Source: Hyphomicrobiales bacterium (GTDB lineage Bacteria; Pseudomonadota; Alphaproteobacteria; Rhizobiales; Rhizobiaceae). From it: 35,996 bases of DNA. This document shows, piece after piece, positions 26,710 to 35,811 of the stretch. Made by a program: the position numbers and the translations under genes. The DNA lies in NCBI GenBank assembly GCA_017305925.1, contig JAFKJW010000083.1, positions 1-35,996 on the forward strand, written 5' to 3'. The notes under the pieces are model-generated. The model had not been told where the DNA came from, did no database searches, and saw nothing but the letters and a program-made list of their open reading frames with translations. Positions within the stretch are counted from its first letter, which is position 1. Each line of letters opens with the position of its first letter.

Positions 26710-27257
26710 AACGTGTCGAGATCTTCACCGATGGTGCCTGCTCGGGCAATCCCGGCCCCGGCGGCTGGGGTGCCATCCTGCGCTTCAACGGCGCGACCAG
26801 GGAGCTGAACGGCGGTGAGGCCGAGACGACCAACAACCGCATGGAGCTGATGGCGGCGATCCAGGCGCTTTCCGCGCTGAAGGAGCCGGTGGAGGCCGAT
26901 GTCTACACCGACAGCAACTACGTCAAGGACGGCATCGGCGGCTGGATCGAGGGCTGGAAGCGCAATGGCTGGAAGACCGCCGCCAGGAAGCCGGTGAAGA
27001 ACGCCGAGCTGTGGCAGGCGCTCGACGAGGCACGCAGGCGCCACAAGGTGAACTGGCACTGGGTGAAGGGCCACGACGGCCATCCCGAGAACGAGCGCGC
27101 CGACGAGCTCGCCCGGCTGGGCATGGCGCCCTTCAAGCCCGCGCGCGCCCGGCTTGATGTGGTGGCGGCGAGCCCTTCGCCAAAGTCCGCGCCTGCCCGG
27201 CAGCCGAAGAATCCGGCCGGCGCGAGGAAACCGCGCCGGTCGTCGCAGAGCTATTGA
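26706..27257 (+). CDS. rnhA: Ribonuclease HI
   Basis: A 183-residue RNase HI that cuts the RNA strand of RNA-DNA hybrids. The catalytic residues are D9 ([15 protein letters not shown]), E47 (NNRMELMA), D69 (VYTDSNYV) and D133, with the helper H123 in [18 protein letters not shown]. The core ends near residue 147. A basic tail of about 35 residues, rich in Pro, Ala, Lys and Ser, follows and is longer than in E. coli. The ATG overlaps the thrB stop (ATGA). Confidence 0.96.
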   Translation: MKRVEIFTDGACSGNPGPGGWGAILRFNGATRELNGGEAETTNNRMELMAAIQALSALKEPVEADVYTDSNYVKDGIGGWIEGWKRNGWKTAARKPVKNAELWQALDEARRRHKVNWHWVKGHDGHPENERADELARLGMAPFKPARARLDVVAASPSPKSAPARQPKNPAGARKPRRSSQSY

Positions 27258-27279
27258 ACGTCCGACGGCGGAAGAACGC

Positions 27280-27765
27280 TCAGAGCTGCTCGAGGATGTG
27301 CGACGCGCCCGAGACGTTCACGCCGGGCTTGTCCTCGACATTGATCGTTTTCACGACACCGTCCTCGACGATCATCGAGAAGCGCTTGGAGCGCAGCCCC
27401 ATGGCGGCGGTGCTGAGATCCGTGTCGAGACCGGTTTTCCGGACGAAGTCGCCGTTGCCGTCCGACAGGTAGAGTATCTTGCCTTCGCCGCCGGTGAAGC
27501 GCGCCCAGGCGCCCATGACGTGCTGGTCGTTGGTCGCCACGACGGCGATCGTATCGACGCCACGCGCGAGGATGGCGTCGTGGTTTTCGATGTAGCCCGG
27601 CAGGTGGTTGTTGCTGCATGTCGGGGTGAAGGCGCCCGGCACCCCGAACAGCACGACCTTCTTGCCCGCAAAGATATCGGCCGTCGACAGGTCCTTGCTG
27701 CCGTCCGCCGTGATCGTCTTGAAAGTCGTGTCCGGCAGCTTCTCGCCCACGGTGATCGTCATCAT
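27280..27765 (-). CDS. Peroxiredoxin, Prx5 type
   Basis: A 161-residue thiol peroxidase of the AhpC/TSA superfamily, Prx5 subgroup. The peroxidatic cysteine is C50 in FGVPGAFTPTCSNNHLPG. The conserved TNDQHVMGAWAR follows, with the catalytic Arg later in GLRSKRFSMIVEDG. It reduces hydrogen and organic peroxides, probably with glutathione or glutaredoxin. Two ATGs in a row open the gene (27765 and 27762). It is convergent with rnhA, and an overlapping shifted frame from the upstream DsbD-like gene runs through it. Confidence 0.94.
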   Translation of the reverse strand: MMTITVGEKLPDTTFKTITADGSKDLSTADIFAGKKVVLFGVPGAFTPTCSNNHLPGYIENHDAILARGVDTIAVVATNDQHVMGAWARFTGGEGKILYLSDGNGDFVRKTGLDTDLSTAAMGLRSKRFSMIVEDGVVKTINVEDKPGVNVSGASHILEQL

Positions 27766-27851
27766 GATCTCTTTCGCGTTTGATGGTCAGGCGTGGAGTT
27801 AGAGCGCACGGCCGCCCGGCGCAAGAGAGCCGCCGCAATTTGCGGTTCCGC

Positions 27852-28666
27852 TCAGGGAAAGGGAGGAGGCCCTCGACCGCGCCCTTGTCGCTGACCAGCG
27901 TGTAGGCGAGGCCCGCGCCGGCGGGCTTTGCGGCGGGCGCGGTGAGGATGGGCACGGTGAACACGGTCCGCCCCCCGCTGCTGCCGTTCTTCACCGGCGG
28001 GCCGAACATGTAGTCTTCCGTGCCGGCAAGGAAGAGGTCGCCGATCTCGGAACCCGGCGGCACGCTCGCCGCGACGGTCAGCTGCTTCGGGTCGCTTCTC
28101 AGGAGCTGCGCTTCGAAGCCGTTCCCGGCCGGACCCGGGAGCGCCTGCCGGGCTGCGGCGAGAAGTGCGGCATCGTCGGGACTGTCGGCCTCCCCCGCCG
28201 GATCGAGGACGAGATGTGCCTGCACCGGAACGCAGATCGTCTGGCAGATGCCGATAAAGATGTCCGCCCGGATTTCGGCGGGGCCTGTGGAGGCGATGCG
28301 GAAATCGACGGGGAAGTCGACGGAATGCTTGTAGCCGACCCAGACGCCGGACTCGTCGTTGAACCGCAACGGGGCGGGGAAGCGGATCTCGGCGGCGGCG
28401 ATGTTCGCGCTCTTCGAGACGTCGACGCTCGGCGGCACGCCCGATCCGCCCGGGTCGCGCCAATAGGTCTTCCAGCCGGGCTTCAGGTCGATCGTCAGCA
28501 CGCCGTGGATGATCCCGTCCGCATCGGCCGGGCCGCTGGTGACGAGGCGCAGCCGGGCGCCTTCGGTGGAGAACCAGGCGCTGGACGAGGCCGATGCGGG
28601 GGCCGCGGCAAGCGTCAGGAGAAGGAAGGCGGCGAGCGTGAGGCGCATCGGCGTTTTCTGGTCCAT
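27852..28666 (-). CDS. DsbD-alpha-like exported protein (COG4233 type) with probable lost stop
   Basis: A signal peptide (MRLTLAAFLLLTLAAAPASA) is followed by a DsbD N-terminal-like domain: GWKTYWRDPGGSGVPP, then SVDFPVDFRI and the cysteine motif FIGICQTICVPVQAHL. The family ends near GLAYTLVSDKGAVEGLLPFP, and a TGA sits at exactly that point (27854-27852) but one frame off. As written, the frame reads on to 27251 through the whole peroxiredoxin gene in another frame, giving a 471-codon chimera. A single inserted base in the CTCCCTTTCCC run would restore a normal 271-residue protein. I annotate that intended gene. It probably acts in periplasmic thiol handling, perhaps with c-type cytochrome or copper enzymes. 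The start could also be the second ATG at 28648. Confidence 0.72.
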
Positions 28667-28807
28667 CGGTCGCCGCTTCACAAGTGCGATGCGCCTCGAT
28701 GGCCCATCAAAGCTGCGCGAGCGGGCGCAGGCCGCCCCCTTTTTCACGGGCGAAGAAGTTTGGGCGACGGCCTTCAAACAGCCCCGGAAACGCGTTAGGC
28801 TCCGTTC

Positions 28808-29416
28808 ATGGACTTGCTGCGGCAGAAGACTTCGAGGCATGGCAGAGGCTACCTCGACGATCATTTCCTCATCGCCATGCCGGGTATGAGGGACGACCGT
28901 TTCGCGCGTTCCGTGATCTATCTGTGCGCGCACAGCGCGGAAGGCGCCATGGGCCTGATCATCAACCAGGCCCAGAAAATGCGCTTCCCGGATCTCGTGG
29001 TCCAGCTCGGCATCATGAAGGAACACGAGACCATTCGCCTGCCGCCGATGGCGCGCGACTTCGTGGTGCGCAATGGCGGCCCCGTCGACCGCAGCCGCGG
29101 TTTCGTGCTGCATTCCGACGATTATCGCGTCGAATCCTCCCTGCCGGTGTCGAACGACGTCTGCCTGACCGCGACCGTGGATATCCTGCGCGCCATATCG
29201 AACGGCCGTGGCCCCCGCCATGCGCTGATGGCGCTCGGCTATTCGGGCTGGGGCGCCGGCCAGCTGGAGAACGAGATCGCGGAGAACGGCTGGCTGGCGT
29301 GCCCCGCCAGCACGGAGCTCCTTTTCGATTCCGACATCGATCGCAAATATGACCGCATCCTGGCGTCCATCGGCGTCGACCTGTCGCGTCTCAGCAGCCT
29401 TGCCGGCCACGCCTGA
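28808..29416 (+). CDS. YqgE/AlgH family protein
   Basis: A 202-residue cytosolic protein of the UPF0301 family. Landmarks are [27 protein letters not shown] shortened in usual spacing, [26 protein letters not shown] and [15 protein letters not shown]. The structure is known for relatives but the function is not settled; the AlgH name comes from alginate regulation in Pseudomonas. It is divergent from the DsbD-like gene with 141 bases between them, and convergent with the GGDEF/EAL gene. Confidence 0.94.
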   Translation: MDLLRQKTSRHGRGYLDDHFLIAMPGMRDDRFARSVIYLCAHSAEGAMGLIINQAQKMRFPDLVVQLGIMKEHETIRLPPMARDFVVRNGGPVDRSRGFVLHSDDYRVESSLPVSNDVCLTATVDILRAISNGRGPRHALMALGYSGWGAGQLENEIAENGWLACPASTELLFDSDIDRKYDRILASIGVDLSRLSSLAGHA

Positions 29417-29431
29417 CCCCGCGAGGCGGGG
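29417..29431. terminator. Short GC hairpin between convergent yqgE and EAL genes
   Basis: CCCCGC-GAG-GCGGGG is a perfect six-base stem with a three-base loop starting on the base after the yqgE stop. It is followed by the palindrome AAGCGCTT but no T-run. The position between convergent genes suits a terminator; without T's the support is modest. Confidence 0.4.
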
Positions 29432-29452
29432 AAGCGCTTCAGGGCCGATTCC

Positions 29453-32344
29453 TCATGTTTGCGCGGCGGCCTGGGCCTGATCCTTGAGCATCTTGAGGGC
29501 CGCATCGGCGGAAACGGGCATGCCGAACATGTAGCTCTGCGCGTATTCGCAGCCCATCTGCCGAAGCTGGAGCACGTCGCTCTCGTCGGCCACGCCCTCC
29601 ACCACGACGCTCAAGCCCAGCTCGTGCGCCATGTTGACCATCGAGCGCACCAGGACCGTGCGCTTGGGCGTCTTGTCGTCGAGGAAGCTCTTGTCGATCT
29701 TGATCGTGTCGAAGGGAAAGCGCGTCAGATAGGACAGCGACGAATAGCCGGTGCCGAAATCGTCCAGCGACAGGCCGATACCGAGTTTCCTGAGTCGCAT
29801 GAGCACATGGGCGGCCTGCTCGGGATTGTCCATGACGAGGGATTCCGTCAGCTCCAGCCGGAAGCTGCGCGGTTGAAGGCCGGAGCGCGCAATGACGGAC
29901 TTCACGTCGCTGACGAGGTCCCGACGCAGGAGCTGGCGGCTGGAGAGGTTGACGGAGACGAAAAGCGGCACGTCGGTCGTCTGGCGCTGCCAGATCGCCA
30001 GATCTTCCGCGGCGCGCTGCATGGCGAAAAGCCCGAGCTGGACGATCAGCCCGCAATTTTCCGCGACCGGGATGAAATCCGACGGCGGGATGAGCCCACG
30101 GCGCGGGTGGTCCCAGCGCAGCAGGGCCTCGAAGCCGGCCACGGTACGGTCCTCGATTCGCACGATCGGCTGGTAGGCGAGCGCGATCTCTTCGCGTTCG
30201 AGCGCCCGGCGCAGGTCGGATTCGAGCTGGAGGCGGTCTGTTCCCACGGTGCGGAAGGCCGGCCGGAAGGGCTCGATGCGGTCGCCGCCGAAGCGCTTGG
30301 CCTGATGCATGGCGAGCTCGGCGTCCTTGACCAGATCCTCCGCGCTCGATGCGCCGGCCGTCAGGCTGATGAGGCCGATCGAGGCCGTCAGCACGATCTC
30401 GCGCTTGGCGAAGGTGATCGGCGTCTGGATGGCCTTCTTCACGGCCTCGGCGATGCTGGCGATCTGTGCGGGATCGTGCTCGGAAAGCAGCAGCATCGCG
30501 AACATGTCGCCGCTGAAGCGCGACAGCGCGTCGCTCGGCTTGAGCAGGCGGAAGAGGCGGCGCGAGATGGTGAGCAGGATGGTGTCGCCGGCCGAGATTC
30601 CGAGCCCGTCATTCACCTGCTTGAAGCGGTCTATGTCGATGACCAGGACGGTCGGCCGCACCTTGTCCTCGGACTGGGCGATGGACACCACCGCGTCGAG
30701 GCGGCTCATGAACAGCTCGCGGCTCGGCAGGCCGGTCAGATTGTCGTGCACGGCGTCGTGCAGCAGGCGCTCCTCGGCCTTCTTCTGCTCGGTCACGTCG
30801 ACGAGCGTGCCGACGCAGCGCAGCACCTCGCCGTCGGAGCCGACGACCGGGCGGGCGCGCAGCGCGAACCAGTGATAGTGCCCGTCCGAGCCGCGCAGCC
30901 GGAAATTCTGCGCCACCTTGCCGCGCCGGTGCTCGAGCACCACGTCGAGCGTCGTGCGGAACGTGTCGCGGTCATCGGCATGCAGCGCCGGCAGCCAGGT
31001 CCGCGCCGGGCCGCCGAGGCTGTTGGCGGGCAGGCCGAGCTGGAGGCTGATGTCGGGCCGAGTCACCACGCGGTCGCGCAGCACGTCCCAGTCCCAGACG
31101 ATGTCGCCCGATCCGGCGACCGCCAGCGCCTGCCGCTCCAGGTCGCTGAACAGGCCGTTGTTGAGCGCGCCGCCGGCGAAGGCGTGCTGCATCACGGTAA
31201 AGCCGATCAAGAGGATGATGAGGACGAGGCCGCCGCCGAGCGCGGGCTGGATGATGTCGTTGTCGAGAAGGCCGGTGATCGTGGCCCACGACCCGGCGAC
31301 CCATACCAGCACCATCAGCCAGCTCGGGATGAGCATCACCGCGCGGTCGTAGCTGCGGATGCCGAGATAGACGATGAGCAGCGCGCCGATGACAGCCGTG
31401 CCGGCGAAGGAGATCCGCGCCGCGCCGGCCGCCATCGCCGGATCGTAGACGGAGACCCCCGCCGCGGCGAGCAGGCCGAGCACCCAGATGATGGCACCGT
31501 AGCTGAAATGGCCGTGCCAGCGGTTGAGGTTGAGATAGGCGAAGAGGAAGATCACCAGCGTGCCGGCCAGCGCGACCTCGGTCCCGGCGCGCCAGATCTG
31601 CTCGTTGCCCGGCGAGATGGCGATGACCTTGGAGAGGAAGCCGAAATCGACGCAGATATAGGCCAGAACCGCCCATGCGAGCGCCGCCGTGGCGGGGAAC
31701 ATCGAGGTGCCCTTGACCACGAAGAGGATGGTCAGGAAGAGCGCCAGCAGGCCGGAGATGCCGATGACGATGCCCTTGTAGAGCGTGTAGGAATTGACGG
31801 TGTCCTTGTAGGAATCCGGGTCCCAGAGATAGACCTGAGGCAGCTTGGAGGCCCCGAGTTCAGCCACGAAGGTGACGACCGTTCCGGGGTTCAGCGTGAC
31901 GCGGAAGACGTCCGAATCGGGACTCGTCTGGCGGTCGAGCGCGAAGCCTTCGCTCGGCGTGATCGCCACGATGCGGTTGGCGCCGAGATCCGGCCAGAAG
32001 AAGCCCGAATTGACCAGCCGGAAATGCGGGGCGACGATCAGCCGGTCGATCTGCTGGTCGGAGGTGTTTGCGAGCGCGAACACGGCCCAGTCGCCGCTGG
32101 ATTTCTGGTCCTTCGCCTCGACCTCGATGCGCCGCACGATCCCGTCCGGGCCGGGTATGGTGGAGACCTGGAAATTTTCGCCCTGATTGTGGTGGATGTC
32201 GACGGCGCGCGACAGATCCAGCGCCACGTCGTCCCGCGAGATCTTGATCGCCTCCGCCGCCAGGCTGCCCGGGGCGAGCGCCATGAGGGAAAGCAGCGCG
32301 GCCAGAAGGGCGGCGAGCATGGAAGGGAAGGCCCGCGGCCTCAC
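29453..32344 (-). CDS. Membrane GGDEF/EAL protein with PAS domain; degenerate GGDEF, intact EAL (c-di-GMP phosphodiesterase)
   Basis: A 963-residue sensor. It has a signal peptide (to ~residue 30), a periplasmic domain (~30-185) and 7-8 membrane helices to ~395. A PAS domain, a GGDEF domain (~520-670) and a C-terminal EAL domain (~690-955) follow. The cyclase signature is SGDMF (611-615) instead of GGDEF, so diguanylate synthesis is unlikely. The EAL domain keeps E739 (FEALLRW), N799 (VNLSS), E834 (ELTES), D861/D862 (DDFGTGYSSL), K882 (KIDKSF) and E916, so it should hydrolyse c-di-GMP. A GTG start (32344) with AGAGG seven bases upstream is preferred; an ATG at 32374 would add ten residues and overlap the GNAT gene. 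It is last in the thrC operon. Confidence 0.92.
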   Translation of the reverse strand: MRPRAFPSMLAALLAALLSLMALAPGSLAAEAIKISRDDVALDLSRAVDIHHNQGENFQVSTIPGPDGIVRRIEVEAKDQKSSGDWAVFALANTSDQQIDRLIVAPHFRLVNSGFFWPDLGANRIVAITPSEGFALDRQTSPDSDVFRVTLNPGTVVTFVAELGASKLPQVYLWDPDSYKDTVNSYTLYKGIVIGISGLLALFLTILFVVKGTSMFPATAALAWAVLAYICVDFGFLSKVIAISPGNEQIWRAGTEVALAGTLVIFLFAYLNLNRWHGHFSYGAIIWVLGLLAAAGVSVYDPAMAAGAARISFAGTAVIGALLIVYLGIRSYDRAVMLIPSWLMVLVWVAGSWATITGLLDNDIIQPALGGGLVLIILLIGFTVMQHAFAGGALNNGLFSDLERQALAVAGSGDIVWDWDVLRDRVVTRPDISLQLGLPANSLGGPARTWLPALHADDRDTFRTTLDVVLEHRRGKVAQNFRLRGSDGHYHWFALRARPVVGSDGEVLRCVGTLVDVTEQKKAEERLLHDAVHDNLTGLPSRELFMSRLDAVVSIAQSEDKVRPTVLVIDIDRFKQVNDGLGISAGDTILLTISRRLFRLLKPSDALSRFSGDMFAMLLLSEHDPAQIASIAEAVKKAIQTPITFAKREIVLTASIGLISLTAGASSAEDLVKDAELAMHQAKRFGGDRIEPFRPAFRTVGTDRLQLESDLRRALEREEIALAYQPIVRIEDRTVAGFEALLRWDHPRRGLIPPSDFIPVAENCGLIVQLGLFAMQRAAEDLAIWQRQTTDVPLFVSVNLSSRQLLRRDLVSDVKSVIARSGLQPRSFRLELTESLVMDNPEQAAHVLMRLRKLGIGLSLDDFGTGYSSLSYLTRFPFDTIKIDKSFLDDKTPKRTVLVRSMVNMAHELGLSVVVEGVADESDVLQLRQMGCEYAQSYMFGMPVSADAALKMLKDQAQAAAQT

Positions 32345-32357
32345 GAAAAAGCCTCTT

Positions 32358-32942
32358 TCATATGCCGCGAACATCCGTGCTTATGATGGCGTAAAGATAA
32401 TGGTCCTGCCACGCTCCGTTGATGAGCAGGTAGGACCGCAACAGCCCTTCGCGCTGAAATCCGGCTTTTTCAAGCACGCGTATGGACCGCGCATTGTCGG
32501 GAATACAGGCCGCCTCGACGCGATGCAACCGCATGGTGTCGAAGGCGTGGCGCAGCACGAGCCGCACGCTTTCCAGCATCATGCCCTTTCCGGCGAAGGA
32601 TTCGCCGATCCAGTAGCCGATCTGGCCGCTTTGCGCGACGCCGTAGCGGATGTTTCCCAGCGTAATGCCGCCGGCGAGTTTTCCACCGATATTCTCGAAG
32701 ATGAGGAGAGGAATGGCCGTGCCCTGCGCGAAATCCTCCCTGTAGCGGGAAACGCGGTGGCGCCAGCCGGAGCGGTCGAGTTCGTCGGGGGCCCAGCGCG
32801 GCTCCCAGGGTTCCAGAAAGGCGCGGCTGTTGCCGCGCAGCCTCGCCCACTCCTGATAGTCGCCGCGCTCGGGCAGCCGCAGGGTCACTCTCTTGCCGTG
32901 AAGGGAGAGGCTTTCCCGCCGGCTGAAGGGCAGCGCCAGCAT
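32358..32942 (-). CDS. GNAT family N-acetyltransferase (RimJ/RimL type)
   Basis: A 194-residue acetyltransferase. The acetyl-CoA binding pattern is GQIGYWIGESFAGKGMMLES, and the C-terminal NARSIRVLEKAGFQREG is the RimJ-like hallmark. It starts MLALPFSRRESLSLHGKRVTLR, typical of enzymes that acetylate protein N-termini such as ribosomal proteins S5 and L12; the substrate here is unknown. It lies 12 bases after the M16 peptidase gene and 13 bases before the GTG of the EAL gene, so all are co-transcribed. No clear ribosome-binding site is seen. Confidence 0.93.
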   Translation of the reverse strand: MLALPFSRRESLSLHGKRVTLRLPERGDYQEWARLRGNSRAFLEPWEPRWAPDELDRSGWRHRVSRYREDFAQGTAIPLLIFENIGGKLAGGITLGNIRYGVAQSGQIGYWIGESFAGKGMMLESVRLVLRHAFDTMRLHRVEAACIPDNARSIRVLEKAGFQREGLLRSYLLINGAWQDHYLYAIISTDVRGI

Positions 32943-32954
32943 CGGTCGGGAGGG

Positions 32955-34247
32955 TCAGACGGCGAGCTTCTGTTCGCTCGCCGGCAGACCGGGCAAAGTC
33001 GCGCGAATCCGCTCGTAGGGCGCAAGCCCGCTGACCGGCCCGATCGCCGCGACGGTCGGCGTGGTCGAGAACAGCCGTCCGGAAAGATCGGTCAGCCGCT
33101 CGACGGTGAGCTTCGAAAGGCGGTCGACCAGTTCCTCCTTGGGGATGGGGCGGCCGAACAGCAGCAACTGGCGGGCGATCTGCGAGGCGCGGCTCGATGC
33201 GCTCTCGCCCGACATGACGAGCCCGGCATGGTACTGCGCCCGTGCCCGGTTCAGTTCCTCGGGCAGGATCCGCTCGCCCGCCCGGCGCAATTCCTCGACG
33301 ATGACAGGAAGCAGCTTTGCAATGTCGGTTTCGCCGGTGGCGGCATGCACGCCGAAGAGCCCGGTGTCGGAAAAACCCCAGTGGAAGGCGTAGACCGAGT
33401 AGCAGAGGCCGCGTTTCTCGCGCACCTCCTGGAAGAGGCGCGACGACATTCCGCCGCCGAGGATCATCGACAGGACCTGCGAGGCATAGAAGTCGCGCAC
33501 ATGGTAGGCACGGCCCTCGAAGCCGAGCACGACCTGCGCGTCCATCAGGTCGCGCACCTCGCGGAAATCGCCGCCGAAATAGTTGGCGGGCAGGGGCTCC
33601 TCGTAGGCCGAGGTGGCGCGGAACGCGCCGAGGCGCTTCTCCACCTCCCGCACGAAGGTGTCGTGCGCGACGCCGCCGGCCGCGACCACGACCATGCGGT
33701 CTGCGCCGTACTGGCGTTCCAGAAAGTCGTGGAGCTGCCGCGAGGTGAAGGATTTAACCGTTTCGGGCGTGCCGAGGATCGAGCGGCCGATCGGCTGGTT
33801 GCGGAAGGCGGCCTCGGTGAAGCGGTCGAACACGATGTCGTCGGGCGTATCGTGCGCCGCGCCGATCTCCTGGAGGATGACGTGCTGCTCGCGCTCCAGT
33901 TCGACGGGATCGAATTTCGAGTCGGTCAGGATGTCCGCCAGTATGTCGATCGCCAGCGGCATGTCGCGGCCGAGCACGCGCGCGAAGAAGGACGTGGTCT
34001 CGACGCTTGTCGCGGCGTTGATCTCGCCGCCGACATTCTCGATGTCGGACGCGATCTGGAAGGCGCTGCGGCTGCCGGTGCCCTTGAACGCCATGTGTTC
34101 GAGCAGGTGCGCGATGCCGTGCTCGTCATCCCGCTCGTTGCGCGCGCCGGACTTCACCCAGACGCCGAGCGCCACGGATTCCACGCCGGGAAGGGTTTCG
34201 GTGGCGACCGTCAGGCCGTTCGACAGCCGGCTTACCTCTACGCCCAT
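32955..34247 (-). CDS. M16 family zinc peptidase (pitrilysin/processing-peptidase type)
   Basis: A 430-residue peptidase resembling mitochondrial processing peptidase beta. The inverted zinc motif is HLLEHMAFKGT (H47, E50, H51), with the third ligand Glu in EREQHVILQEI. The family glycine-rich loop ILGGGMSSRLFQEVREKRGLCYSV is intact. It probably acts in the cytosol because no signal peptide is seen. The second ATG (34247) is chosen because GAAGG lies six bases before it and the N-terminus MGVEVSRLSNGLTV matches the family. It follows thrC by 33 bases, the usual rhizobial arrangement. Confidence 0.95.
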   Translation of the reverse strand: MGVEVSRLSNGLTVATETLPGVESVALGVWVKSGARNERDDEHGIAHLLEHMAFKGTGSRSAFQIASDIENVGGEINAATSVETTSFFARVLGRDMPLAIDILADILTDSKFDPVELEREQHVILQEIGAAHDTPDDIVFDRFTEAAFRNQPIGRSILGTPETVKSFTSRQLHDFLERQYGADRMVVVAAGGVAHDTFVREVEKRLGAFRATSAYEEPLPANYFGGDFREVRDLMDAQVVLGFEGRAYHVRDFYASQVLSMILGGGMSSRLFQEVREKRGLCYSVYAFHWGFSDTGLFGVHAATGETDIAKLLPVIVEELRRAGERILPEELNRARAQYHAGLVMSGESASSRASQIARQLLLFGRPIPKEELVDRLSKLTVERLTDLSGRLFSTTPTVAAIGPVSGLAPYERIRATLPGLPASEQKLAV

Positions 34248-34280
34248 ATGCATCCTTCTCCCTGGAGTCTGCTCGCGCTT

Positions 34281-35675
34281 CTAAAGCGCCGCTCGGGACC
34301 GGCGGCGGATGTGATCCTCGACCGTTTGCAGGTCCCCGGCCAATACATTGAACTTTTCGGGACGTTCCATCAAGTCCGCCAGCCGCGCGGGCAGCGCCGG
34401 CTCGACGCCGCAGGCCGCCCTGACGGCATCGGGGAACTTCGCCGGATGGGCCGTCCCGAGGATCACCGTCGGGCTGCCGCTCTCCATGCGCTCCGCGACC
34501 TGCACGGCGGTCGCCGTGTGCGGATCGAGGAGATAGCCGCTTTCCTTCAGCGTCCGGGCGATCGTCGCGGCGGTCTCGTCCATGGTCGAGCGGCCGGCGT
34601 CGAATTCGCTGCGGATCGCCGCCAGCGCCGCATCCGGGATACGGAAGGCGCCCGACTGTTGCAGGCTCGCCATCGAGCCGCGCACGGCCGCGGCGTCGCG
34701 TCCGCAGGCTTCGAAGAGCAGGCGCTCGAAATTCGAGGAGATCTGGATGTCCATCGACGGCGAGGTGGTGGCGACCACGCCCTGCATCCGGTATTCGCCC
34801 GAAGCGAGCGTGCGCGCGAGGATGTCGTTGTCGTTGGTGGCGATGACCAGCCGGTCGATCGGCAGCCCCATGCGCTTGGCCGCGTAGCCCGCGAAAATGT
34901 CTCCGAAGTTTCCGGTCGGCACGACGAAGGAGATGGGGCGGTCAGGCGCGCCGAGCGACAGGCCCGCGGTGAAGTAGTAGACGATCTGGGCCATGATGCG
35001 GGCCCAGTTGATCGAGTTGACGCCCGACAGCGACAGCGCGTCGCGGAAGGCGTGATCGTTGAACATGGCCTTCACGAGGCCCTGGCAGTCGTCGAAATTG
35101 CCCTCGATCGCCAGCGCGTGGACGTTGGCGGCGTTATTCGTCGTCATCTGCCGCTGCTGCACCGGCGAAACGCGGCCATGCGGGAAGAGGATGAAGATGT
35201 CGGTCCGCTCGCGTCCGGCGAAGGCCTCGATCGCCGCGCCGCCGGTGTCGCCCGAGGTCGCGCCCACGATGGTCGCCCGCTCGCCCCGCTCGGCGAGCAG
35301 ATGGTCCATCAGGCGCGCCAGCAACTGCATGGCGACATCCTTGAAGGCCAGCGTCGGGCCGTGAAACAGTTCCAGCACGAAGGTGTTCCGCCCGATCTGC
35401 ACGAGCGGGCACACGGCCGGATGGCGGAAGCTCGCATAGGCGTCGCGCGCCATCCGCTCGAAATCTGCGGCCGCCACCTCGCCGCCGAGGAAGGGCGTCA
35501 GCACGCGGATCGCCACGTCGGCATAGGAAAGCCCGCGCAGCGCACGGATGTCGTCGGCCGAAAGGCGCGGCCATTCCTTCGGCAGGTAGAGGCCGCCGTC
35601 GCGCGCCAGCCCGGCCAGCACCGCGTCGCGGAAACCCAGGACGGGCGCTTCTCCTCTTGTGCTCACATAGTTCAT
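34281..35675 (-). CDS. thrC: Threonine synthase
   Basis: A 464-residue PLP enzyme converting O-phosphohomoserine to threonine. It starts MNYVSTRGEAPVLGF and has the PLP lysine K112 in GPTLAFKDVAMQLL, the phosphate-binding ATSGDTGGAAIEAF and FVVPTGNFGDIFAGYAAKRMG. It is of the longer class II type found in E. coli and yeast. It opens the operon thrC-M16-GNAT-EAL. The partner enzyme thrB is in this window about 8 kb away but on the other strand. Confidence 0.97.
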   Translation of the reverse strand: MNYVSTRGEAPVLGFRDAVLAGLARDGGLYLPKEWPRLSADDIRALRGLSYADVAIRVLTPFLGGEVAAADFERMARDAYASFRHPAVCPLVQIGRNTFVLELFHGPTLAFKDVAMQLLARLMDHLLAERGERATIVGATSGDTGGAAIEAFAGRERTDIFILFPHGRVSPVQQRQMTTNNAANVHALAIEGNFDDCQGLVKAMFNDHAFRDALSLSGVNSINWARIMAQIVYYFTAGLSLGAPDRPISFVVPTGNFGDIFAGYAAKRMGLPIDRLVIATNDNDILARTLASGEYRMQGVVATTSPSMDIQISSNFERLLFEACGRDAAAVRGSMASLQQSGAFRIPDAALAAIRSEFDAGRSTMDETAATIARTLKESGYLLDPHTATAVQVAERMESGSPTVILGTAHPAKFPDAVRAACGVEPALPARLADLMERPEKFNVLAGDLQTVEDHIRRRSRAAL

Positions 35676-35811
35676 GGTCGGTGCCCCATCGGGTGAAGTG
35701 TCAAAGAGCTGTGGCTGTCACGGCAAATCTGCGCGCCGTCGGTCGCATTTTGGCCGGCCGGTTGCTATAGAGCGGCAGTCCCGAAAGATGGAAGCCCGAG
35801 AGCAGGTTCGC

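Noticed and set aside
29459-32386. A 975-codon open frame antisense to the GGDEF/EAL gene
   Set aside because: It has no recognisable domain, reads as low-complexity Arg/Asp/Glu/Gly-rich sequence, and mirrors a gene with very GC-rich third positions. Such antisense frames are expected in this DNA.
32187-35696. A 1169-codon open frame on the plus strand opposite thrC, the M16 peptidase and the GNAT gene
   Set aside because: The opposite strand holds three well-supported genes with catalytic motifs. The long plus frame has the same antisense composition and no family signal.
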